Positions 7,707 to 16,511 of a DNA stretch of 35,318 nt are shown here, in pieces. Made by a program: the position numbers and the translations under genes. Within the stretch, counting starts at the first letter, position 1. Each line of letters opens with the position of its first letter. The stretch is from Caryophanales bacterium UBA784. GTDB taxonomy: Bacteria; Bacillota_I; Bacilli_A; RFN20; CAG-288. The stretch is from positions 1 to 35,318 of the forward strand of contig DBJE01000007.1 in assembly GCA_002297045.1 (NCBI GenBank). The letters run 5' to 3'. Below the pieces are notes generated by a model, which was given only the letters and a program-made list of their open reading frames with translations, was not told where the DNA came from and ran no database searches.

Positions 7707-8216
7707 ATGGAAAAGAAAACCCGATTGAATCTTAAGGAAAAAAGGAAAGCAGGGCAAAGCATCCCTTTTTTCCTTTCTGCTCTTTACGCCGTTTATTTTC
7801 TTCTTTCCTTCTTTCTTCCTTATGCCTATACCTACAGGAAGGGAACCACACAGCTTCTGTCCGGATTTGACAGGTTCTCCTTTCTCCCTGCGGGAGAATA
7901 CCTAGGAAGGCAGGCAAAAATCAGGATTTCCCTTTATGTGGCTGGAGGACTTATTCTTCTTGTCTCCGTTCTCGGTTTTTTCGCTGATGGGGAAATTAAA
8001 AAACGGGCGTTTATAATCCTTTCCGTTCTCTTTCTTTTCCAGATTGGAGCAGAGACCTATTGGATTATCGAAAGGAATATGTTTGGAAACAGCAACGTCT
8101 ATCCGCACTATTTCTGCATTATTCAACTGGTTATCACCTTGCTATGCTTTGCCTCTTATCTGATTCTTCTCTTTCGTCTTCACAAAGGGAAGAAGATGAC
8201 GGTAGCCGGAAAATAG
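7707..8216 (+). CDS. Small four-helix membrane protein, unknown function
   Basis: 169 residues, start ATG preceded by AAAGGAG at 8-nt spacing. Four hydrophobic segments (about residues 20-40, 70-90, 98-115 and 135-155), with a basic N-terminus (KKTRLNLKEKRK) and basic C-terminus (HKGKK). No motif is recognised. Its divergent orientation to glyA, with a shared 67-nt promoter region, is the only context. Real-gene support comes from the ribosome-binding site and the frame-wide hydrophobic pattern. Confidence 0.7.
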   Translation: MEKKTRLNLKEKRKAGQSIPFFLSALYAVYFLLSFFLPYAYTYRKGTTQLLSGFDRFSFLPAGEYLGRQAKIRISLYVAGGLILLVSVLGFFADGEIKKRAFIILSVLFLFQIGAETYWIIERNMFGNSNVYPHYFCIIQLVITLLCFASYLILLFRLHKGKKMTVAGK

Positions 8217-8354
8217 CCTGACTCTTAATCTTTCATAAATTGTCGGGTTAATTACAGACTTTGCCTCTAATCGTCTTACCTTCTTCAAAAGTGGAATTAT
8301 GGAGAAGGTAGTCAGCCCCTTGCTTATTTATCCGACAGCCGCCAGGCTGTTTTC
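8217..8354 (+). terminator. Structured 3' region ending in an intrinsic terminator
   Basis: Downstream of the membrane protein a hairpin is formed by TACCTTCTTC and GAGAAGGTA (about 8278-8310). It is followed by a compact terminator ACAGCC-GCCA-GGCTGT with a TTTT tail (8335-8353). The first stem may be an mRNA stabiliser or part of a small RNA; this is not resolvable here. Confidence 0.5.
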
Positions 8355-8379
8355 TGCAGTCCTTCTTGAAAAAGATGGA

Positions 8380-8589
8380 CTAACCGATTAAACTAAGAAG
8401 GAACTTGATTATGGTTGCTAGGTCAGCAAGTATACCTAAGGTATGCCTGATGATCCTCGCAACCTTTTTCGATTTCACTTCATTAGCGCCTTCCCAGTCT
8501 GGCGGCTGATCGGAAATGACCGCATGGCTGTTTACCTCCGCTCGGCCTACTTTATATGGGACGGAAAACGAAGGAAAAACAAAGGCACC
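8380..8589 (-). pseudogene. Open stretch encoding a C-terminal membrane helix, no start codon (probable gene remnant)
   Basis: The minus strand is open for 69 codons to a TAG at 8382-8380. It reads an acidic, proline-containing segment (ISDQPPDWEGANEV), then KSKK and a hydrophobic helix IIMHTLGILADLATIIKFLL, with Met from AGG. No ATG, GTG or TTG is positioned as a start and a TGA lies directly upstream, so it is either a remnant or coincidence. A hairpin AGTCC..CTT-GAAA-AAG..GGACT follows the stop. Confidence 0.3.
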
Positions 8590-8709
8590 TCACTTGTCTC
8601 TTTTCTCAGTTTACATGTTAAGGACTTTTTATAAGGGAAAACAGTATTTTAGGCAAATAAAACTAATAAAAAAGGAAAGACAATTCTTTAGTAAATATAA
8701 GAGTGTATA

Positions 8710-9828
8710 CTAATTCGTTCCGTTATCCTTTTTTCTCAGTAAAGAAACCGAATAGGGAAGCTTCTTATTTAAGGCGACACAGAGAGGGGTATAGAGGAAG
8801 AAATAATAGATAGGAACACTCAGGGTGATAATAAAGAAGGTCCCCACCAAGGTATATCCTATCCAGGGAAGGTTCCACATTGTGTTCTCCCCGATTGCAC
8901 TGGACCAGTTGACCGCCCTTTTCTGGTAAACGGGGATGCCGATGCTTTGCTGGAAGGCAAGAATGATCAGAGTCATCTGGCCTAATTTCCCCCTTACCGG
9001 ATTTGAAATCCCATAACTGATCCTGACGGTGGACAGGCAGCCAAGAAGCGCTAAGGGAAGAACGATATAGTAAGGCGAAAAATGGGCTGCCCACCTACTG
9101 AGGTGGGCATTATTGTAATTTTTAAGCAGATATTCCTGGACTAGAATGACAATCCCTATTCCGATTAATCCGTTAAGCAGGGAAATAATCCGATCTGAGA
9201 GAATAAAGTCGTGGACTTTCTTGAATTCTTTTGTGCAGAAGGTATATCCAAGGAAAACGTATAGTGTGCCGAAGAACGCACTGTCCCTGCTCCAGATAAG
9301 AAAGCCTGGAGTGTAATGGTTGTAGACAATAGCCAGAGCTAAAAATAAGGACATGGGCAACAAAGCAAAATAGAACTTCTTTCTTCCAAACCAAAGCAGG
9401 AAGTAAGCAAACCTTTCGCTGGTAAACAGGCAGCCGACAAACCAGATTGAGGTATATCGCTTTTCCTCTATCCTGGAAACTAGCTGGGAGACAAAAAAGT
9501 CCAGGGAAAGAGACGATGCCTCATTGTGGATAAACAAAGTGATGACGTTGACAAGAATTCCAACCAGGGATAAGACAAAATAGGGAATGATGTAGCTGTG
9601 GATTTTCCGCTTTAGAAATCCGTAGAATCCTTCTTCCGGACGAATCTTCAATGTCCTCCCGCTCAGGAAGAAGAAAAGGGGCCTATGGAAAGCATCAATC
9701 CATGCGGTTTCCCTTTCCTGCCTTCTTAGATGGGCGAACACCACAAGGAAGATACCGATGAACTTTGCAACATCGATATATTCAATCCGGGTTGCCTTTA
9801 TTTTTTCTGTCCTAGGTTTTCCGTTCAT
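8710..9828 (-). CDS. Acyltransferase family 3 membrane protein (OafA/YrhL/WecH type)
   Basis: 372 residues, ten or so helices. These enzymes O-acylate sugars of surface polysaccharides or related envelope molecules. The N-terminus has the family pattern RIEYIDVAKFIGIFLVVFAH with the catalytic His, then AFHxPLFFFLSGxTL, where both x codons are AGG; as Met this is the canonical FHMPLFFFLSG (codon at 9684-9682). Arg in the helix would be implausible. No Shine-Dalgarno is present; TACAAT lies 8 nt before the ATG. The substrate is unknown. Two lipoprotein genes and surface loci in the window fit an envelope role. Confidence 0.9.
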   Translation of the reverse strand: MNGKPRTEKIKATRIEYIDVAKFIGIFLVVFAHLRRQERETAWIDAFHRPLFFFLSGRTLKIRPEEGFYGFLKRKIHSYIIPYFVLSLVGILVNVITLFIHNEASSLSLDFFVSQLVSRIEEKRYTSIWFVGCLFTSERFAYFLLWFGRKKFYFALLPMSLFLALAIVYNHYTPGFLIWSRDSAFFGTLYVFLGYTFCTKEFKKVHDFILSDRIISLLNGLIGIGIVILVQEYLLKNYNNAHLSRWAAHFSPYYIVLPLALLGCLSTVRISYGISNPVRGKLGQMTLIILAFQQSIGIPVYQKRAVNWSSAIGENTMWNLPWIGYTLVGTFFIITLSVPIYYFFLYTPLCVALNKKLPYSVSLLRKKDNGTN

Positions 9829-9842
9829 GTCTTTTTATTGTA
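9829..9842 (-). promoter_or_regulatory. -10 element 8 nt upstream of the acyltransferase ATG
   Basis: TACAAT (9842-9837), then AAAAAGAC and ATG. The spacing predicts a leaderless or nearly leaderless mRNA; no purine-rich ribosome-binding site is present. Confidence 0.5.
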
Positions 9843-9867
9843 TAACAGCCTGATAACGAAAGAAACG

Positions 9868-9894
9868 AAAAAAACCGGTGGTTATAGCCACCGG
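9868..9894 (-). terminator. Terminator of the 10465-9917 lipoprotein gene
   Basis: CCGGTGG and CCACCGG form a 7-bp stem with a 6-nt loop; the minus strand continues with T7. It lies about 20 nt past the lipoprotein stop. Confidence 0.9.
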
Positions 9895-9916
9895 ATAAAT
9901 AGGACTAGTCTGTCAC

Positions 9917-10465
9917 TTATTTTTTCTTCCAGGTGTAGCTGGAAACGACATCGGTTTCGACTTTGATGTAGTTATCTTCATCTTTGGTTCCTTCGTAGTT
10001 CCTGTAGGCGTGCTCTTTGATCAGTAAGCCGTCGCTGTTATAGCTGAATTCATATTTAATCTCGCCTTCGAAGCTAGTGTATAGCTTATCGGCACCAGTT
10101 GCCGAAGCCAACTCTTCGTCTTTCAAGGTATAGGAATAGCTGATGGCCTTGCCGTTAATCTTGAATGTTCCGTCATCGGAAACGGCTTTAAGGGCTGTGG
10201 CAGAAATCCTGTACTTGGTCGGATCGAGATCCGTATCCTCATCCGTCTCCTTAGATGGATTTTTAGAAGTCTTGACTCCAAGGGCGGAAACTTCCCACTT
10301 TTTTAGATCGGTGGTGACCTTAGAGGAGCCGACAAACTTATCGGCGACATCGGCGGTTTTGAATTCACCGGCGGCTTTTACTGCCTCGTCTTTGGTGATG
10401 GTTTTTGCACATCCGGCAAGCCTTACGCAGGATAGGAAGAGCGTTGCAATACTGAATTTCTTCAT
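9917..10465 (-). CDS. Putative lipoprotein of unknown function
   Basis: 182 residues. The signal peptide MKKFSIATLFLSCVxLAGC ends in lipobox LAGC; x is AGG. As Met the hydrophobic core is intact, as Arg it would be broken three residues from the lipobox, which independently supports AGG = Met. The mature part is polar, with Lys/Asp-rich beta-type sequence (TDEDTDLDPTKY) and no recognised domain. AAAGGAG precedes the ATG, and a TTGAAG-16-TATAAT promoter lies about 65 nt upstream. Divergent from secA. Confidence 0.8.
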   Translation of the reverse strand: MKKFSIATLFLSCVRLAGCAKTITKDEAVKAAGEFKTADVADKFVGSSKVTTDLKKWEVSALGVKTSKNPSKETDEDTDLDPTKYRISATALKAVSDDGTFKINGKAISYSYTLKDEELASATGADKLYTSFEGEIKYEFSYNSDGLLIKEHAYRNYEGTKDEDNYIKVETDVVSSYTWKKK

Positions 10466-10530
10466 TTCATTTTCTCCTTTGAAATTCTAAGAGTGGAATT
10501 GAACTAAATGTCTAATTCTTCTCTGAAAAT

Positions 10531-10558
10531 ATTATAACGGAAATAGTTTCTACTTCAA
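10531..10558 (-). promoter_or_regulatory. Promoter of the lipoprotein gene
   Basis: Minus strand TTGAAG with its first five to six bases at 10558-10553, a 16-nt spacer, and TATAAT (10536-10531). The leader is about 60 nt and carries AAAGGAG. Confidence 0.65.
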
Positions 10559-10642
10559 GTGATAAAAATCCTATCCTTTGCTTTCTATCTTCTCCCTCCT
10601 TTTTATTCTATTTAGAGGGCAAAAATGATATATTGATTAAGG

Positions 10643-10671
10643 TTGAAGAAAAAAGTCCCTTTTGCTATGCT
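10643..10671 (+). promoter_or_regulatory. Promoter of the secA-prfB-yitT unit
   Basis: TTGAAG (10643-10648), 17-nt spacer, TATGCT (10666-10671). The predicted start is near 10678, giving a leader of about 34 nt with CTAAAGGAGATATCA before the secA ATG. Confidence 0.6.
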
Positions 10672-10711
10672 TTTTTCTTCCTGTGTGTCAATTGACCTAA
10701 AGGAGATATCA

Positions 10712-13216
10712 ATGAGCTTTCTCGATAAATTATTCCGTATTGATGCCCGTGCCTTTAAGAAAATCCAAAAGAAGGCAAGCCGTGTCTTTGGCTATGAAGA
10801 AGAGTTCAAGAAAAAGACTGATTCCGAACTACAGGCGAGGACCCCTTATCTTCAGAAGAAATTCAAGGACGGATATACGGTCGATGATCTTCTTCCCGAA
10901 GCCTTTGCCACTGCCCGTGAAGCAGGACGCCGTGTACTAGGGCAATTCCCTTATCCTGTTCAGGTCTTTGGCGCAACCGTCCTTAACGAAGGCGATGTGG
11001 CCGAGAGGCGCACCGGTGAAGGTAAGACTCTTACGGCTACTAGGGCCGTGTATCTTAACGCCCTGGAAGGAAAAGGCGTCCATGTCGTCACCGTCAACGA
11101 ATATCTCGCCCAACGTGATTCCGAGTGGATGGGCAACATTTATCGTTTCCTTGGATTGACTGTCGGTGTCAATCTTCGTGAATTGTCCACGCAGCAGAAA
11201 CAGGATGCCTATAAGTGTGATATCACCTATACGACAAACTCTGAAGTCGGTTTCGACTATCTCCGTGATAACAGGGCAAAATCAGTACAGAACCGGGTCA
11301 TCCGCTCACCTAAGGATGGCGGACTTCATTTTGCCATCATCGATGAAGCAGACTCGATTCTTATTGATGAGTCCCGTACTCCGCTGATTATCTCCGGCGG
11401 AAGCGGAATCACTGCTTCAAGTTACGTGACGGCTGACCGTGCAGTCAAAGGATTACGTAAGGACCGTGATTACACTATTGATATCGAGAAAAAGGTTGCC
11501 AAGTTAACCGATAACGGCGTAGCAAAGGTAGAAAAGGCCTTTGGCATCGATAACCTATTCGATGCTCAGTGGGCTGATCTTGCCCATCGTATTCAGCAGG
11601 CGCTGAAAGCCAATTATATTAGGCGCAATGGTGTTGAATATATGGTCGGTGACGGAGAAATTCTATTGATTGATAGCTTCACCGGCCGTGTAAGGAAAGG
11701 ACGTGAATATTCCGATGGTCTCCAGCAGGCTTTGCAGGCTAAGGAACATGTCGAAATCAAGCCGGAAACCGTCACCCTTGCGACCATCACCTATCAGAAC
11801 TTCTTCCGTCTTTATGATAAGCTTGCCGGTATGACTGGTACGGCAAAGACCGAGGAAGAGGAATTCCGCAAAGTCTATAACAGGCGTGTCGTGACCATTC
11901 CGACAAACCGTCCTATTGCCCGTATTGATGCTCCGGATTCGATTTTCGGCACCGAGGAGGCTAAGTATAACGCTTTAGTCAAGGACATCGCTGCCCGCCA
12001 TGCAAAGGGACAGCCGATTCTTGTCGGCACTCCTTCGGTTGAAAAATCCGAAATCGTCGATCAGAAACTCACCGCCCTTAATATTCCGCATGAAGTCCTT
12101 AATGCCAAGAACAATGCAAAGGAAGCTGCTATCATTGCTAAGGCCGGTCAGAAGAACGCAGTGACTATTGCAACAAACAGGGCAGGCCGTGGTACGGATA
12201 TCAAGCTTGGAGAAGGCGTGAAGGAACTTGGCGGTCTTGCCGTTCTTGCCACCGAGCGTAACGAGTCCCGTCGTATCGATAACCAGCTGAAGGGCCGTGC
12301 AGGCCGTCAGGGTGACCCGGGCTATTCTAAATTCTATGTCTCCCTTCAGGACGAAATCTTTGTCCGCTTTGCCCCTCAGTCGAGGAAGAACCTCTATGCC
12401 AAGCTTGGCGATGAGGCTTTCGAATCGGCTAGGAGGTCTAGAGCAATCACCTCTGCCCAGAAGCGTGTCGAAGGAAGGAACTTCGATACCCGTAAGCAGC
12501 TTCTGAACTATGATGATGTTCTTTCCCGTCAACGTAAGATTAGGTATGACCGCCGTGACCATATCTTATATAGCAAGACTATTTCCGAAACAATGCCTGA
12601 TTATTTCCGTCTCACCAGCAAAGCTCTTTGCAACCAGGCAACCTTTGTTAAGGATCAGGAGACGGTCGTGGATGCCAAGAAGTTAAAAGAAGCTGCTGTC
12701 AAAGCACTTTCCCTCGATTCTGCCTCTTTAAACATCGATGCCCTTAATGAAGCAAGTCTTGCCGATGCCATCGAACTCTTTGCCGCCGTTCTGGAAAAGA
12801 GGTATAAGGAACATAGCAAGGACTGGACACAGGATAGGCGCGACTTTGCCGAAAAGACAGTAACCCTTGATTGTATTGACCGCCGGTGGACAAAGCATAT
12901 CGATGCTAGGTCTAAACTCCGTGATGCTATCTGGCTACGTTCCTATGCACAGACTGATCCTCTTCAGGCTTACACCAACGAAGGCTTTGCCATGTTCGAT
13001 GACAGGAACAAGAATATTGCCGTTGATGTCGTCCGTACGATTCTTCATGTCCAGTTCCGGAAGAATCCTTCTGTTCAGCAGAATATTCAGAAGGCTCCGA
13101 TTAACCAGCAGGGCGATGCCTCCAAGAAGGTAAACTTCAATCCGGATGCTGTCAGCAACATCAAGCCCGATGATGACGGCATTGACCGGAGCAATCCGAC
13201 AGCTAAGATTAATTAG
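10712..13216 (+). CDS. secA: Preprotein translocase ATPase SecA
   Basis: 834 residues. It drives export of presecretory proteins through SecYEG. The start is the ATG at 10712 after AAAGGAG; the upstream extension is non-coding. NBD1 has Walker A GEGKT in AExRTGEGKT and Walker B IIDEADSILIDESRTPLI; NBD2 has TNxAGRGTDIKLGEGV and GRAGRQGDPG. The x positions are AGG (11006, 12179) and are Met in essentially all SecA, as are YLRDNxAKS (11273), VYNxRVVTIPTNRP (11882) and HIDAxSKLR (12908). I count at least 17 in-frame AGG against only five internal ATG, while conserved Arg codons are CGT, CGC or CGG. The zinc-binding C-terminal tail of many SecA proteins is absent. Followed 33 nt later by prfB. Confidence 0.98.
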   Translation: MSFLDKLFRIDARAFKKIQKKASRVFGYEEEFKKKTDSELQARTPYLQKKFKDGYTVDDLLPEAFATAREAGRRVLGQFPYPVQVFGATVLNEGDVAERRTGEGKTLTATRAVYLNALEGKGVHVVTVNEYLAQRDSEWMGNIYRFLGLTVGVNLRELSTQQKQDAYKCDITYTTNSEVGFDYLRDNRAKSVQNRVIRSPKDGGLHFAIIDEADSILIDESRTPLIISGGSGITASSYVTADRAVKGLRKDRDYTIDIEKKVAKLTDNGVAKVEKAFGIDNLFDAQWADLAHRIQQALKANYIRRNGVEYMVGDGEILLIDSFTGRVRKGREYSDGLQQALQAKEHVEIKPETVTLATITYQNFFRLYDKLAGMTGTAKTEEEEFRKVYNRRVVTIPTNRPIARIDAPDSIFGTEEAKYNALVKDIAARHAKGQPILVGTPSVEKSEIVDQKLTALNIPHEVLNAKNNAKEAAIIAKAGQKNAVTIATNRAGRGTDIKLGEGVKELGGLAVLATERNESRRIDNQLKGRAGRQGDPGYSKFYVSLQDEIFVRFAPQSRKNLYAKLGDEAFESARRSRAITSAQKRVEGRNFDTRKQLLNYDDVLSRQRKIRYDRRDHILYSKTISETMPDYFRLTSKALCNQATFVKDQETVVDAKKLKEAAVKALSLDSASLNIDALNEASLADAIELFAAVLEKRYKEHSKDWTQDRRDFAEKTVTLDCIDRRWTKHIDARSKLRDAIWLRSYAQTDPLQAYTNEGFAMFDDRNKNIAVDVVRTILHVQFRKNPSVQQNIQKAPINQQGDASKKVNFNPDAVSNIKPDDDGIDRSNPTAKIN

Positions 13217-13249
13217 ACTTTAAATTTCTATCATAAGGAGTGCCGAACA

Positions 13250-14369
13250 ATGAAAGAACTATCTGATCTTAATCGTCTTCACGACAGCCTTCAGGACCAG
13301 GTCCTTTCTTTGCAAGGCTGCCTTTGACTTCCCTAAACTAGAGGAAGAAAAGGCGGCCTTAAGTAAGCAAAGTCAGGATCCTTCGTTCTGGAAGAATCCG
13401 GCTTTGGCTGCCTCAGTAAATCGGAAGCTTGCCGATATCGAAAACAAAATCAATTCCATCGAATCCTTTAAGTCCCGTCTTTCTTCCATCCAGGAATCCC
13501 TTGATTTCCTGAAGGAAGAAATGGATAAGGAGATTTTCGATGATGCGGATTCATCCCTCAGCTCTTTAAACAAGGAAAGGGATGCTTTTTCTAAATCAAT
13601 TTTCTATGCCGGGCCATATGATGGGGCAAATGCCATTTTGGAATTCCATCCGGGTGCCGGCGGAACAGAAGCCCATGACTGGGCTCAGATGCTTTTGAGA
13701 AGGTATGAACGCTACTGTGAAGCAAATGGCTACCACTATAAAATCGTCGATAGGATTGAAGGGGAAGAAGCCGGGATTTCCTCTGCCACGAGGGTAGTCG
13801 AAGGAAAGAGGGCATACGGCAATCTTCGCTCGGAAAACGGCGTCCATCGCCTAGTGAGAATCTCTCCTTTTGATGCCTCCGGCTCCCGTCATACTTCCTT
13901 TGCCTCAGTCAGTGTCATTCCGGAAATCGATGATTCCATTGATATTGCTATCCGTCCGGAAGACCTCCGGGTGGATACTTACCACTCTTCCGGTGCGGGA
14001 GGGCAGAATGTCAATAAGACCGAATCTGCCGTCCGTATCACCCATCTTCCTACCGGCATTGTCGTCTCCTGCCAGATTGAGCGGGATCAGCTTGCCAATA
14101 AGGAAACCTGCAGGGAGATGCTGCGGGCTAAGCTGTTCCAGATTGAATTGAAGAAAAAACAGGATGAACTGAATAAGATTTCCGGCCAGAAGAAGGACAT
14201 CTCTTTTTCAAGCCAGATCCGTTCCTATGTGTTCTGCCCCTATACCCTAGTCAAAGACCATCGGAGCGAGTACTCCGAGACCGATGTCCAGGCCGTCAGG
14301 GATGGAAGAATTGATCATTTCATCGATGCCTACCTTAAGTGGGATTTCAGGAAAACCCACAAGAAATAA
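13250..14369 (+). CDS. prfB: Peptide chain release factor 2, expressed by +1 programmed frameshift
   Basis: RF2 recognises UAA and UGA. TAAGGAG precedes the ATG at 13250; 25 codons lead to an in-frame TGA at 13325-13327. Shifting +1 at CTT-T-GAC continues with DFPKLEEEKAALSKQ to 14369, 372 residues in total. SLQGCL|DFPK matches the SLRGSL|D junction of other RF2. Domain 3 has HPGAGGTEAHDW and the peptidyl-hydrolysis motif SSGAGGQNVNKTESAVRI with GGQ. LLRxYERY, codon AGG at 13701, is LLRMY as in relatives. The gene shows that UGA is a functional stop here, so this is not a UGA-Trp mollicute code. Its stop is one base from the next start. Confidence 0.96.
13314..13328 (+). promoter_or_regulatory. 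RF2 programmed frameshift site
   Basis: CTT TGA C (13322-13328) with an internal Shine-Dalgarno-like AAGG at 13314-13317, 4 nt upstream. The element is weaker than the AGGGGG of E. coli and lies in the frame CAA GGC, so no AGG codon is read. Confidence 0.85.
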
Positions 14370-14370
14370 A

Positions 14371-15495
14371 ATGAAAGAATTCAGGAATAAATGGATTCAT
14401 AAGGAGATTGGGACGATTAAGCGGGAATTCACTTCCGAGCCTCCACGTAAGATAATCCTCAATGTCCTTTATATATTCCTTGGCGCCTGCGTGTCAGCCT
14501 TTGGCGACTCGTTCTTCACGATTCCGCTGAACATCGTTTCCGGAGGCATCTCTTCTCTTTCCATCATCTCCCACTCCGTTCCGGGCAGGAACCGTTTGTC
14601 GACGGAAATCTATGTTCTCATCTTTACCTGGTCTTTTTTCCTTCTCGGTTTGATTTTTGTCGGACTGAAGTATTCCCTCAATACGCTAGTCTATTCCATT
14701 ACCTATCCGTTAAGGGTAAGGCTCTTCACTTACGTTGTGAACAACGTTGTCATCGACGGAAAGCATATTCTTAATCTTGTCGAGAGGGCGGAAAGGAGGA
14801 ATCCTTCCCTCACCACGCCTAGCGGAAGTGAGGTCAATGCCAAGGACTGGCTTCCGCTTGCCTATTTTGTTGGTGCTATATTTTCCGGCACTTTGGTCGG
14901 AACGGGAATTGGGCTTGCCTTTATCGGAGGCGGCTCTTCCGGAGGAACGGATGTCATCAACGTTCTTGCCAACCGGTATCTCCATATCCGAATCGGAACG
15001 TCGACCTTTATCTGTGATTTGGTGATTATCACCGGTGGGTTCTTCGCTAACGGCTATCAGCTTATTCCGACCCTGGTCGGCATTATCGGTGCCTTCCTCT
15101 GCTCCTTTAGGATCGATAAGGTCTTCTTAGGGAATAGGCAGTACTTCATGGCTCTTGTTGCTTCACCGAAAATCGAGGAGAGGAATGATTTTATCAATAA
15201 GGACTTAGGACGGGGGACAACGCTCATCTCCTGCCGTGGAGGCTACACGAAAAAAGAGAGTGAGCTTCTTCAGGTCTGCTTTGATAAGCATGACCATGCC
15301 GTAGTCAGGCAGGCCATCAAGCAGATTGATCCGAATGCCTTTGTCTCTGTTGTCGCTACAAAGGAAATCCTCGGCTATGGTTTCACCCGCTCTACTCCCA
15401 AAGTGAACAGGAAGGACCTTGCTATCACTCCTGACGATGCAAGAAAACTTGCTGCTAAGGCACATCGTCTGAAGCAGAAGAACTTCCAAGAGTAG
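14371..15495 (+). CDS. YitT/YpjC-family membrane protein with C-terminal DUF2179 domain
   Basis: 374 residues from the ATG at 14371, one base after the prfB stop. N-terminal half: five or six membrane helices with the family signatures VSGGISSLSII and GGGSSGGTDVI. C-terminal cytosolic DUF2179: GRGTTLISCRGGYTKKE, then IKQIDPNAFVSVVATKEILGYGF. The biochemical role of the family is not established. Helix YPLxVxLFTYVV contains two AGG codons that are only sensible as hydrophobic Met. Likely co-transcribed with secA and prfB and ended by the hairpin at 15513-15542. Confidence 0.9.
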   Translation: MKEFRNKWIHKEIGTIKREFTSEPPRKIILNVLYIFLGACVSAFGDSFFTIPLNIVSGGISSLSIISHSVPGRNRLSTEIYVLIFTWSFFLLGLIFVGLKYSLNTLVYSITYPLRVRLFTYVVNNVVIDGKHILNLVERAERRNPSLTTPSGSEVNAKDWLPLAYFVGAIFSGTLVGTGIGLAFIGGGSSGGTDVINVLANRYLHIRIGTSTFICDLVIITGGFFANGYQLIPTLVGIIGAFLCSFRIDKVFLGNRQYFMALVASPKIEERNDFINKDLGRGTTLISCRGGYTKKESELLQVCFDKHDHAVVRQAIKQIDPNAFVSVVATKEILGYGFTRSTPKVNRKDLAITPDDARKLAAKAHRLKQKNFQE

Positions 15496-15512
15496 ACCAT
15501 CGGTCAGTACAG

Positions 15513-15542
15513 AAAAAAACCCCCGTTAGAGGGGACTTTTTT
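15513..15542. terminator. Bidirectional terminator between the YitT gene and the Nudix gene
   Basis: CCCC (15521-15524) pairs with GGGG (15531-15534), flanked by A7 on the left and T6 on the right. It serves the convergent genes on both sides. Confidence 0.8.
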
Positions 15543-15548
15543 CTTTGA

Positions 15549-16088
15549 TTACTTTCTCAGCAGGTATTGAAGGATTCCGGCAAGCGTCTTTCCGTCCCGG
15601 ATTTTATCTTCCTTGACCCTCTGCTTTACTTCTTCAAGAGGGACAAAACGATAGTTAAGTTCTTCGCCTGGATCAAGATGCTGTCCTTTGAACGTGAGCT
15701 CTTCAGCCAGATAGATATCAATGACTTCATCGGTGTAGGCCACGGTCGGATAGAACGTTCCAAGCTTAGTCCACTTTTTGGCCTGATATCCGGTTTCTTC
15801 CTCGAATTCACGCTTGGCTGTCGCCAATCCTTCTTCGTTAGGCTCTGCCTTTCCGGCAGGAAGTTCGATGATGACTTCGTCATAGGGGTAGCGGTATTGT
15901 TCTTCTAAGATGATTTCGTTTTTCTCGTTTACGGCTAAGATTGCCGAGGCATGACAATGACGGATTAGTTCCCGGTGTGACTTTCGTCCACTTGGGAGAG
16001 TGACGTCATCGACATAGACGTCTAAGATGTGTCCTTTGTAGATTTGCTTTGAAGCTGTCTTCTTTTCCCGAACTTTTTCAATATCCAT
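15549..16088 (-). CDS. nudF: Nudix hydrolase, ADP-ribose pyrophosphatase type
   Basis: 179 residues. Hydrolyses ADP-ribose to AMP and ribose 5-phosphate. The perfect Nudix box GX5EX7REUXEEXGU is seen in the segment starting GKAEPNEEG and ending REFEEETGY. The N-terminal beta strand KGHILDVYVDDVTLPSG and the C-terminal DGKTLAGILQYLL are typical of the NudF/YqkG subgroup. The x in QxVKEDKIRDGKT is AGG, giving the usual Met at the helix start, while the DKIRD Arg is CGG. TATAAT lies about 23 nt before the ATG, with AAAGG and AGGAAA in the leader. Confidence 0.93.
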   Translation of the reverse strand: MDIEKVREKKTASKQIYKGHILDVYVDDVTLPSGRKSHRELIRHCHASAILAVNEKNEIILEEQYRYPYDEVIIELPAGKAEPNEEGLATAKREFEEETGYQAKKWTKLGTFYPTVAYTDEVIDIYLAEELTFKGQHLDPGEELNYRFVPLEEVKQRVKEDKIRDGKTLAGILQYLLRK

Positions 16089-16184
16089 CTTTGTTTCCTG
16101 CCTTTCTGACTATTATACTCTGACACATCGATTCGATAAAAATCTGATTTCCAAATTGGGTGAAGGATGAATCGGCTAGTTTAG

Positions 16185-16437
16185 GAAAATACCTCGCTAT
16201 TGGAGCATCTCTTTGATGAAATCTATATTAAAGATATAGAAATGCGCTATCATATCAGAAACACTCAAGAGCTTGAGGATTTATTGAATATTCTTTCCTC
16301 TTCTATTGGCTCTCTTACTAATCCTGAGAGATCTAAGAACACATTTCATACGAGAAAAAATCTAGCATAACTTCAGCAACAATTAAGAAATATCTGGATT
16401 ATTTTTCTGATTATTTTTGATTGAGGCTGCTTATCGC
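16185..16437 (+). pseudogene. Remnant of an AAA_14/DUF4143 ATP-binding protein
   Basis: The frame from 16185 reads LLEHLFDEIYIKDIEMRYHI, then LLNILSSSIGSLTNPERSKNTF, which is the DUF4143 signature (EIYxKDIxxRY, SSSIGSLTN). It stops at TAA 16368. In a shifted frame ATIKKYLDYFSDYF follows (DUF4143 TIxxYLxYLxDAF), then a further shift gives LIEAAYR. So at least two frameshifts and loss of both ends. Intact relatives are about 400 residues and often behave as selfish or defence-linked orphan ATPases. The remnant ends exactly where the dispersed repeat begins (16438). Confidence 0.75.
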
Positions 16438-16467
16438 GGGAGTAGCATAAAGTTTGTGTAAGGAGGG
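16438..16467 (+). repeat. Dispersed 30-bp repeat, copy A
   Basis: Begins GGGAGTAGCATAAAG and ends GTAAGGAGGG. Identical over 30 bp to copy B (31183-31212, minus strand), 28/30 to copy C (29607-29636, minus) and identical over the 20 bp visible in copy D (35299). In one frame it reads GSSIKFV, a stop, then a strong Shine-Dalgarno, so it looks like a gene 3' end plus the ribosome-binding site of a following gene. Confidence 0.8.
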
Positions 16468-16491
16468 AAGAGAACAATCTTATATGGACCT

Positions 16492-16511
16492 CTGGAAGGC
16501 TAGCCTTCCAG
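16492..16511. repeat. Perfect 20-bp palindrome
   Basis: CTGGAAGGCT followed by its exact reverse complement AGCCTTCCAG, no loop. It lies 25 nt past repeat copy A. Could be a binding site for a dimeric protein or an element end; no T tract follows, so it is not a standard terminator. Confidence 0.6.

Noticed and set aside
8443..8713. Two short plus-strand open frames
   Set aside because: No ribosome-binding sites, mutually overlapping, composition not protein-like, and they oppose a more protein-like minus-strand remnant.
10643..10711. Longer SecA start upstream
   Set aside because: The segment contains the promoter and the Shine-Dalgarno; MSFLDKLF at 10712 is where SecA normally begins.
11975..12562. 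Long minus-strand open frame inside secA
   Set aside because: It is a shadow of the secA reading frame with no ribosome-binding site or family resemblance; the same applies to the other long frames inside rdgB, mfd and glyA.
13250..13404. prfB looks truncated or frameshifted near its 5' end
   Set aside because: The break is the CTT TGA C programmed frameshift typical of RF2, and the upstream 25 codons align with other RF2 N-termini.
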